From positions 26,362 through 50,621 of the forward strand of contig NW_003546499.1 in NCBI RefSeq assembly GCF_000090795.2: 24,260 nt of DNA. Direction: 5' to 3'. Position 1 is the stretch's first letter; every line of letters begins with the position of its first letter. Source of the stretch: Amphimedon queenslandica (lineage: Eukaryota; Porifera; Demospongiae; Haplosclerida; Niphatidae). The position numbers and the translations under genes were made by a program. The notes below the pieces were generated by a model. The model had not been told where the DNA came from. It ran no database searches and saw only the letters and a list, made by a program, of their open reading frames with translations. This document shows, in pieces, positions 1 to 7,951 of the stretch.

Positions 1-1
1 C

Positions 2-1697
2 AAAGTAATGTCATGGATGTATTTGTGCAAAGGGCCAGCTTACCATTGGTTACTTGATCTTTTTGACAGAATGAGCTCACCCAGATTTGACGGTATGGCT
101 GAAGCATTAAAAGCATTAAATGTTTCTAGGTTTAAGTTTCTTTCAAGAGTCAAACAGTGTCATGTTAAGTGTAAGAGAAGAAGAGCAAGGAAAAGGCATA
201 GGCAATCTGAACAAGCTGCACGTAAATTATGGGTTGAGCAACAAAAGAGCTGTCACACATATGGTAAGGAGACGCCTAAATCGTCTCTCAAAAGGAAGGC
301 AAAACGGGATGAGGCCATAGCTTGTACAAGAAAAAAAGGTAAACTAAGTATAACTGATGTTGATCAAGACATAGGTAGTGATTATGAGTTACAGATATCA
401 TCCTTTGTGCATGATAGTGGTAGTGAAACAGATGATAATCAACAGAGAAATTTATTATCACTTGATAGTGATGATGACAGAAGTTTAGATTCTAGTTATG
501 ATAGTAGCATTTTGAATAGCTCTGATATAAATAGTGATTTGGAAGAGTTTATTATCAGTAGTATTAAGTGTACTTGCAGTATTGAAAAATCTTAGCATCA
601 ACGATCATGCCCACTGAATCCTAGAAACAGAGGTAAGTCTGCTGAAGAACCTGACGTTGAATTTATTAAATCTGATGATGCAAAACCTCTAGTAATCGGC
701 AAAACCCTTTTCATTGACTGGACAAATTCTGCTTCATCATTGATACAGGATTATACTGGAGACACTGTTGGTGTAGATACTGATCTACTTAAAACTATGA
801 AACATGCTGAGATATCTCCTTATATTTGTCATAAAATAAAAGGAAATGGTAATTGTTTTTACAGAGCTATTTCTAAAGCTGTAACTGGGACTAAAAAGAA
901 TCACATGTGACCCAATTTGAGAAAACCAGGCTATTTGCTCCAAAATTGAAAATTGAGATTTACGCTTTTCTTAATTAAGCAGTTTTTTCTTCCTTTTGGT
1001 ATTGGTTTCATGTCATTTGACACATATAGTGCTGAGTCATGATTATTTATGTAAAAAGAAGTCTAAACGGATGCAATTGAGTTACAGCCATTTTTATCAT
1101 TATATCTTGCATTATTTACATGGTGCACAACAAAAATAAAGGTCAGTAAATTACATCTTTTAACTTATTTATGGGCAAACTTGGTATTAAATGAAAGGAA
1201 ATCTTTTTATAGAATACATTTTTGATATAATCTCAGTTTTGATAAGATGCCACTGTCACAACTATTACAAGCCATATCTCTAATTGATAATTCCCGCAGA
1301 TAGCCTGGTTTTCTCATATCAGGTCACATATGTTAATTAGATTAACTATTTGTGCTTTTATGACAAACAATGCCTTAGAGTTATCAAACTTAGTATTACC
1401 ACACATGCATAATATTACTAGTAAAAATGCTGTGACTGCAATGAAGGCACATGTTTTAGATAGAAAATAAGACCAATTTGGTACATCGGCTACTGAAAAT
1501 GAAATTTTTATTGTTGCAACTTTATTTCAATTAAACATTAATGTTTCAGTACTTTCAACTAAAAATGAACCCGTTCTTAGCATATTTTTCAATCACGGTT
1601 TCATAACAAAAGTTACCATTACGTATCTGACATTAATATATATCTATTTCATACAAATGCAAGGAATCACAATGATTTGGTTGACTTTAATCTTTAG
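2..1697 (+). pseudogene. Zinc-knuckle / OTU cysteine protease protein, 5'-partial and broken, mobile-element associated
   Basis: The frame is already open at base 2, so the start lies outside the window. A single frame runs from 2 to 907, crossing one TAG at 593-595. It encodes a helical start (CKGPAYHWLLDLFDRM), a lysine/arginine-rich stretch, an acidic Ser/Asp tract, and a small metal-binding-like C-x-C...H...CPLN motif spanning the TAG. From about 825 it becomes an OTU-type deubiquitinase: GNGNCFYRAISKA carries the expected catalytic Asp/Cys-type box with the Cys. A MITE (908-1326) then interrupts it. From 1333 the same frame resumes (LTICAFMTNNALEL) to a TAA at about 1468, and after a frame change the C-terminal OTU box HTNARNHNDLV, with the catalytic His, ends at TAG 1695-1697. 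OTU domains are known in sponge and other eukaryotic transposons. The N-terminal half is not recognised. At least two stops, a frameshift and an insertion make it non-functional. Confidence 0.75.
902..1332. mobile_element. MITE, 419 bp, inserted in the OTU domain
   Basis: The element spans 908-1326. Its 27-bp terminal inverted repeats (908-934 and 1300-1326) begin TGACC at each end and share the block GAGAAAACCAGGCTAT; I count about three mismatches. The flanks are CACATG (902-907) and CATATG (1327-1332), which fit a 6-bp target duplication with one later change. Deleting 908-1332 rejoins the OTU reading frame in phase, which independently supports the boundaries. There is no coding capacity. 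The superfamily is not assigned; because CATATG is itself palindromic, the TIR could instead extend outward by 6 bp. Confidence 0.85.
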
Positions 1698-3112
1698 GGG
1701 TAATAATTTTTTTCTTAGCCATTTGTAGAATTGCTTCAAAAATGCTAGCGAGTTACATCAGCTTCAGAGGTAAAATATCTAGTTAACATATTTAGCATGT
1801 TTTATTTCTTTATCTAGGTTGGGCAGCAATGCAGTGCTACCTCCACATGGTGCTGCCTGGGGTCTCTAGTATTCTATGTAACCATAACGTACTAGAAATG
1901 CTAAATATACTGTGCAAGGCATTTAGATGTGGCAGTTCCTATCAGGCCTTCACTATTGGGGTAACTGCTAATTGGGGAGGAACTGGCCCCTTTAAGGTAT
2001 AAAATGTGTCTATTTGTACTGATCCAACTATATTAAATAACCTAAACTTTACCCCCTTAATGTTTACTCATAACTCCATAGCACTTTCTTGATGACACAA
2101 ATGCTCTCTCAGGTACGCCAGACATGATTTGCCACAGGACCACCAGGGTTGTTATCAAGTTCTGTTCTTAGTAATTATGGTATTTGATCGAATATCATGG
2201 CACAATATGTTTATTATTTTGTATAGTTATTAAAATCATCGCTACTTCATTCTGTTTGTGTATATACTTGTATATACATCGAGAAATACTTATGCATTAT
2301 GTATGTGCAATGTTTGGTGAGCATACTGTAGTATATGTACATGTAAACTAATGCATTACAACTATATTAAATGTTTTGTGTTATATGATTATTGTAACAC
2401 CTCAATCATGTTTATCTGTATAATTTATGTTAAAAAATAATACACAGATATTCTTGCTTGACACCTTCATTTTGATTAATTTGTAAATTTAGTAGATCTA
2501 TAGGCAATTTGTATTAAATAAAGAAAAAGAAGCTGACATGGTAGGAAAAAAAACCATTATCATAGAATAATTTGAAAAATTTTTTAAATGCCTAGGTGTG
2601 CATCATAGTGAAGTATTTCAGTACATGCACCAATTGCATTTCTTAAAGTCATACTACCTGCCTCTGCATAACTAATTGTGCACACTACCATATAGATGTA
2701 GTTATTCAGGCCTGCGGGTACATGAAGAAAGAGCAGATGCTAAACGTATATACTGCCAAGTAAACAGGTTGCTATATCAAAGTCAACATATTGATTCTTC
2801 AGCATTTCACAAATGACAAGGAAATAAAATTAGATCAGTGATAACAAAAGCATATTGTCCATTTTTATGTTAGTGATACGTGTACCAGCTGATAGAAGTT
2901 TTACAATACATGCAGTGTATTTGTGGTTTTATCATGCCGACTAAGCTGGTAAGCACTGTAGAAGCTAATGTTGAGTAACATAAAAAGGTGCTCAGCCATT
3001 AGTGATAGGTGAACACCCTTCACCATCTGGATGAAGCCTATACTGCCATATTAATAATGCAGGATTAAACTGGATGTCATACAATTTTATTATAGACAGA
3101 GAGGAGGAAAAA
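1698..3112. other. AT-rich intergenic stretch, no gene seen
   Basis: No convincing exon on either strand. A short GC-richer patch at 1815-1870 can form a stem from GGCAGCA (1822-1828) and TGCTGCC (1851-1857), and a second GC-richer patch lies at about 1930-2000. Neither matches an RNA or repeat family I can name. Confidence 0.5.
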
Positions 3113-3121
3113 AAACAGCAC

Positions 3122-3176
3122 AAACATTAAAAGAGGAGTTTAAAGTACAGCACAAGAGAGAGAGGAACATAAAGAA
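3122..3176. repeat. Outlying single copy of the ~52-bp minisatellite unit
   Basis: This segment contains TTTAAAGTACAGCACAAG followed by a GA-rich run and AACATAAAG, the same order as in the array at 3969-4650 but about 800 bp away. It is either a founder copy or a dispersed piece. Confidence 0.75.
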
Positions 3177-3177
3177 G

Positions 3178-3968
3178 ATTTTCAACTACAGAACAGGGAA
3201 AGAGACAGAAACACGAGTGCACTATAGCACATGCCCTCGCCACAATCAGTGTAACGTAACACAAATGAAACATTAATCTTGTTCTTCAAAAATTATAGGG
3301 AGAATGCTGCTGGCTTGCTGTTACTGTAAGCTTGCTCAGCTTTACTTGCAATAATTGAAGGTGTGGCTAGAATAAAAGGTGTGGCTCAAATTAAGCACTG
3401 CCTACTACATAGTAATGCCAGTTACTGATGAAAAGCTTCAGTTCTGTACACTTATAAGCAGTTTATGACAATAGTTAGACTCTATTTGTTGTATACAAAC
3501 TTGTTTGTAAACATCTACAGTTTAAAAGACTCTAGCTGCTCTTTCTTGAGACCATAACTTTGTGTAAACTCACTATACTGAAGCAGTAAGTGATTCTTGA
3601 GCTGTCCTATCTCAGGAATTAAGAATTTAAGTCAATTTTCTACACATTAAATCAATAAACACTTTCAATTCATCATATGATGTGCTCTAATGCATTATGA
3701 CCTTTGTCATGAGAGAACTGCTTATAACAGACAAGATTTATCAACATTGCTGGCTCGTGTTGCCTCTGAGATGACCAATAAACAAGTAAACTGACAAAAA
3801 ACAACTTTTACCACGCTTTTTAGTTGACATTGGGCCTCATCTGGACCTGAGCAAAGAGCAGCAAAGGTTTGAAAACTGAGAAAAAGGCGCCATCTTACGA
3901 ACACACACACTGACAGGACAATCACAGTACCCTCACCTATACACGTACAGCGTGGCCAATAAAGGCAA
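3178..3968. other. No gene seen
   Basis: AT-rich DNA between the lone minisatellite unit and the main array. I see no exon with splice signals and no inverted repeat worth naming. Confidence 0.4.
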
Positions 3969-4650
3969 GACAACTTAAACATTGGTTTAAAGTACAGCAC
4001 AAGAGAGAGAGAAACATAAAGACAACATAAACATTGGTTTTAAAGTACAGCACAAGAGAGAGAGAAACATAAAGACAACATAGACATTGGTTTTAAAGTA
4101 CAGCACAAGAGAGAGAGAAACATAAAGACAACATAGACATTGGTTTAAAATACAGCACAAGAGAGAGAGAAACATAAAGACAACATCAACATTGGTTTAA
4201 AGTACAGCACAAGAGAGAGAGAAACATAAAGACAACATAAACATTGGTTTAAAGTACAGCACAAGAGAGAGAAACATAAAGACAACATAAACATTGGTTT
4301 TAAAGTACAGCACAAGAGAGGGAGAAACATAAAGACAACATAAACATTACTTTTAAAGTTATAGCACAAGAGAGAGAGACACATAAAGAGAACATAAACA
4401 TTGGTTTAAAGTACAGTACAAGACAGAGAGATACATAAAGACAACATAAGCATTGGTTTTTAAGTACAGCACAAGAGAGAGAGAAACATAAAGACAACAT
4501 AACCATTGGTTTAAAGTGCAGCACAAGAAAGAGAGAAACATAAAGACAACATAAACATTGGTTTTAAAGTACGGCACAAAAGAGAGAGAAACATAAAGAC
4601 AACATAAACATTGGTTTTAAAGTATAGCACAAGAGAGAGACAAACATAGA
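3969..4650. repeat. Minisatellite, ~13 copies of a 51-53 bp unit
   Basis: Direct tandem repeats. Each unit reads roughly GACAACATAAACATTGG, then TTTAAAGTACAGCACAAG, then (GA)n, then AAACATAAA. TTTAAAGTA-type cores recur near 3985, 4037, 4090, 4143, 4195, 4247, 4297, 4350, 4403, 4455, 4509, 4560 and 4614. Units differ by point changes and by one or two bases in the T run and the GA run. The array is strongly strand-asymmetric (purine-rich on +). Because the unit is usually not a multiple of three, several overlapping minus-strand reading frames stay open across it; these are by-products of the repeat. It lies just beyond the stop codon of the spliced gene at 4819-5879. Confidence 0.95.
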
Positions 4651-4818
4651 GTTAATTGACTATTTATATTCAAATACGATCTGTGTAGTGGCGAACACAG
4701 CATCAGCCAATAAGCAGAGGGTTGTAACATCTAGGAGGTCGTAAAACTTGGAAACTTTAAATTCTACTTTGACTTCATTGTGCTCTGTAGAAGTTGTGTT
4801 TGCATTGCATGACAAGAT

Positions 4819-5879
4819 CTAGCATAAATTATTCATGAATACACAAACATCACAGTAGCTGACTTGTGTTCCTTCAATAAATATACCTAGCTGGTATTGA
4901 TTCTCACTATAGTTACTCTTCATTATTATCCCAAGCATATAAAAGAGCAGCTGGCCCAAATCGCTCCTTTGTGGCTCAGCAGAGGGATACTCCTTCAAAC
5001 ATTTGTCCTAAAGACAAAAATAAATTATGTTCAAGAGAGAAAAATCCCATACCTCTGCAGCCACTAGTGTGAATTGCCTACAGTTTAGCAATATTACATC
5101 GGGAATTGTGGGAAAATGTTAAGCATTTAAATTTTCAAAAAAATCAAATTAACTCACTACACTTGTACGCTGTCCTGAGTGCAAGGAACAACTGAAGGTA
5201 CATTAGCAATATTTACTCCGTCTATAAAATTTATAAAAATTAGTAATTGTAATCTTCAAAAACATGCTGTAATAGGTATAGTCCATACATAGGCACCTTC
5301 ATTGTATCCCAATAATTATTGCAAAATTTCCTTTAGTTGCCTAACGTTTCAATGGTGTTAACTATTTAGCCTTTTTCTTTTGGCTAATTTTTCACAATAC
5401 AAATACTGGAAATTTGTGACCATTCTCAAAAACAAAATAAGAGATCAAGGATTAAATGTTCTCTAGGCTATAGAGCCACCATAATTCTTCTAAAAATTTG
5501 CCACAATCACTTTCGATAAATAATTTTTTTAAACAAATAATTAGAGTAATGTAAGCCTTTATCTCATATGTGGAACTCATTCAAATCAAAAAATCTTACC
5601 ATTATCTTCATCAGTCTCAACAGATTCTGTATCGAATTCATTATAATCCACCATTGCAATACTTCTCTTCTTCCTAGGGCTCCTGCTTGAGTTATATGTA
5701 CTAGATGTCTGACTTGAGGAGCAGGAGTCAAACACTGGCTGTAGAATCTTCTTCTCAATGCACACATGCACTTTAAATTCACCAATGTCATTTGATGACT
5801 TTGGACTAAGACTAAAGAGCAGTAAACAAGCAAACAATACCATTGGACCTTACACTTCACTATGAGTGGCATGTGGCAT
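4819..5879 (-). CDS. Spliced gene of unknown function, five exons, 168 aa
   Basis: Exons on the minus strand are 5879-5854, 5805-5600, 5221-5161, 5077-5053 and 5007-4819. All four introns (48, 378, 83 and 45 bp) are GT-AG, all phases join correctly, and the total of 507 nt ends at TAG 4821-4819. The start ATG at 5879 is the first in this frame after an in-frame TAA at 5909-5907. The protein begins MPHATHSEV, has a Ser/Thr-rich low-complexity region with a basic patch (SPRKKRS, possibly nuclear-localising), an acidic stretch (FDTESVETDED), and a last exon of 62 residues with a hydrophobic helix (LGQLLFYMLGIIM). I recognise no family; the SDLGQLLFYML helix faintly recalls a kinase C-lobe helix, which is speculation. 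An alternative last exon (5489-5452) would also stay in frame. The true 5' end may be further upstream. Confidence 0.6.
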
Positions 5880-6141
5880 ACAAAAACAGTACGACTTTAC
5901 AAGTTCTTATAGAACCCGAGAAAAAGCTTTAGCAGAAGCATTGTCTGATCGATGAATAATCATGGCCTTCAATGATGTAGCGAGACTCTTTAACTCCATT
6001 GGCTAAGACAGAGCAATCAATAAAACAATAAACACAAAAGGAAGTTACCACATTTGGAGGAACATCACTGGTCCTAGGTCTTTCCACGCCACTCTGCTCA
6101 GGAGAGGTGACAATGAATTAATAGCTTTGACTGAAGCACAT
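5880..6141 (-). CDS. Possible upstream exons of the spliced gene (tentative)
   Basis: Two exon-like blocks precede the ATG at 5879. Block 6002-5880 follows an acceptor (TCTTAG) and is open in the same frame (MELKSLATSLKAMIIHRSDN) apart from TAA 5909-5907. Block 6141-6049 follows a good acceptor (CACTTTTAG) and ends at a GTAACT donor, leaving a 46-bp intron. One frame of the second block is fully open (SVKAINSLSPLLSRVAWKD). Another, entered from an internal acceptor after GAGCAG, gives VERPRTSDVPPNV and joins MELKS in phase. I cannot decide between them. The TAA means this is either 5' UTR, a mutated allele, or wrongly modelled. Confidence 0.35.
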
Positions 6142-6261
6142 CTAAAAGTGAAAAACAAATAACATAGCTACTCGACATAATTTGAAATTTATCGTACTTA
6201 ACACTAGAAGAAAGCATGTAACACAGTATATATAGTTCCAATATGAAACAAGCGTAACGTG

Positions 6262-6546
6262 CCTATAATTGATTTCACTACCTTGCATGCATAGCTGACT
6301 TTCTAGTGCTTCTAGAGAAGTCTTTAGACAGTATCTCTATGCTATATTGCTGTTAAAAAGCACACAATTTTGTCTAAAGTAAGCTGCCATTTTGCGTGCC
6401 ATGGCCACACCCACTCACATAAAGGAGCGTAGGCGGGTGGTTGCTAAGGCTTGTTATTTCTTCAATACAACATGTACTGAAGAAATGTAAGTGTGGACAT
6501 ACAAATATATATGCAAACATCACATGTGGGTGAAATCAATTATAGG
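6262..6546. repeat. 17-bp perfect inverted repeat bracketing 285 bp
   Basis: CCTATAATTGATTTCAC at 6262-6278 is the exact reverse complement of 6530-6546. Similarity stops at the outer edges, as expected for the ends of a MITE, but I see no clear target duplication. The interior includes the GC-richer patch at 6385-6450. Confidence 0.6.
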
Positions 6547-6779
6547 AATGGCCTGGGGGCAGGTTGTTAAAAAGAATTGAGGAACTGAATAAAATAAACA
6601 AATTGTATATGTGTATGTGATTTCACACCATTTTATGGAAATTTTAAGCTCATTTTTGAGATTTTGCTATTTTATAATAGCATACCTGAAACAATGTTAG
6701 GATTATTTCCATCCACATACTTTGTTTACTTAAGCATTGTGGGCTGAGCAATCTTTGCAGGTGAGTGACCTTTATCCCA

Positions 6780-7150
6780 GCAACATCTTGCTTAGGATTT
6801 AACGGATTATGCTCTTAAACTGCTCTATTATGCTATGCTGCAATTCTTAGGAAACAACTCTATTATGCTCTACTAATCAGCCATCGCGCTGCCAAATTAG
6901 CCCATGAATTTTATTATAATAACCCAGCCCCACCCAATATACGACCAAGTAATTAGTTCTAGACAATAGTAGCTGTTTAAACATAATTAACAACAATTGA
7001 TTTGTTGAGCACAGGGCCTGTTCATTGCATTTCTCAGTACATTTTTTCAAAATTTCCTATTATGCTTGCATTATGCTTAAACTTTTGGGCCCTATTATGC
7101 TCAAAATTATGCTGGCATAGTCTGCCAAGGCCTAATCATGCTGAAATTTT
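6780..7150. repeat. ATTATGC-rich interspersed repeat
   Basis: The heptamer ATTATGC and variants recur many times here (near 6805, 6825, 6858, 7058, 7068, 7092, 7105). The same vocabulary, including CCTATTATGCTCA, reappears at 13565-13895. The two share words rather than a full alignment I could follow. No coding capacity. Confidence 0.55.
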
Positions 7151-7300
7151 TGACAAATAATTTGGCAAAGAATAATAGGTTACAATAAGTCACATGATGT
7201 CTGTAATCCAAGCCCTAATAAAAATGCCAAAAAATTACATTTACACATATATATAAATGTAGAACAATGGGAAGGCTAGCAATGCATGATATAATTACAT

Positions 7301-7481
7301 TACCTTATAGCTTGATATTTTTGTGGGTCGATATTTTCGTGGTTTGCTCCTGCTGGGGCAAATTGTGGTTGACGGTACACATAGCCTGTCAGGAGATGGC
7401 ACTTCAATGATTTTGTGGGCAGCCCCATAACCACGAAAACCACGAAATTTACATTCCACAAAAATTTCAAGCTATACAGTA
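7301..7481. mobile_element. TA-flanked MITE, ~177 bp
   Basis: The ends are near-perfect inverted repeats: the left end at 7303 (CCTTATAGCTTGATATTTT) matches the complement of the right end near 7479, which reads CTGTATAGCTTGAAATTTTT on the opposite strand. TA lies on both sides (7301-7302 and 7480-7481), as for Tc1/mariner-type elements. The inner parts (CGTGGTTT...GGGGC and GCCCC...AACCACG) also pair, so the whole element can fold into one long imperfect hairpin. No coding capacity. Confidence 0.8.
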
Positions 7482-7561
7482 TATGCAGTATATTATACTG
7501 GTAGATTATTATGGCTGCACTGGAACAACTTTAATTCCCATGCACACCACCCAGAAATTAC

Positions 7562-7951
7562 CTATCACAATCAGGTGTTCGATTTAGTGGTATGTGGATT
7601 GTGATGTCATCAACCACTTTTATGCTGCCTGTTATAGTGATCTCATCTTTTAAATAAAATCGAGAAGATTCAGGTCAAATCTTGAAAGCTGTAAATCAAT
7701 GATATGATGATGCAGCAATGGATGACACTTTTACTACATTATTCAATAAAAAAACAGATGCTCAAAATATGAAGACAAACAGGTCTTTGATTCCTTTTCT
7801 TGAGGATTGTTTCACGTTCTTCATGACTTAATTGCTGCTGTCTTGAAAAAAGATTTCAATTCCAATACAAGCAAATCACCTCTTACCTCCTCATAGAGGT
7901 GCTAATGTCATCTTCATCAGTTCTATAATGCATAACATCAGCCTTATACAT
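7562..7951 (-). CDS. Spliced exons of an unidentified protein, probably 5' part of a gene
   Basis: Three minus-strand exons. The first, 7951-7887, starts at ATG 7951-7949 (MYKADVMHYRTDEDD) and has donor GTAAGA. The second starts at 7841 after a 45-bp intron with acceptor TTTTTTCAAG and encodes QQQLSHEERETILKKRNQRP; the split Arg codon (AG|A) joins in phase. The third, 7646-7562, has acceptor TTTAAAAG and donor GTAATT and encodes EITITGSIKVVDDITIHIP. The end of exon 2 is uncertain: donors at 7776 (GTCTTC) and 7755 (GTTTTT) would keep phase, but both are weak. The predicted protein is charged and beta-rich at the end; no family is recognised. Exon 3 ends with two leftover bases, which fits the fully open frame at 6141-6049. 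Confidence 0.5.

Noticed and set aside
120..320. 66-codon + strand frame
   Set aside because: Shadow of the OTU-associated frame that covers the same bases.
1815..1870. Short hairpin with GGCAGCA/TGCTGCC considered as an ncRNA
   Set aside because: Only a 7-bp stem with a 22-base loop; too weak to call.
3722..4577. Set of overlapping minus-strand open frames with repeated MLSLCFSLSCAVL-like translations
   Set aside because: They are the minisatellite read in several frames; the unit length is not a multiple of three and composition alone keeps frames open.
5452..5489. Alternative terminal exon after 5600 (EELWWLYSLENI then stop)
   Set aside because: In phase and preceded by TTTTTAG, but the route through 5221, 5077 and 5007 gives more coding sequence with consistent phases. 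Kept only as a possible isoform.
5564..5872. Unspliced 102- and 85-codon minus-strand frames
   Set aside because: The 85-codon frame contains the real exon 5805-5600 but runs through intron sequence on both sides; the spliced model explains it better. The 102-codon frame is a shadow.
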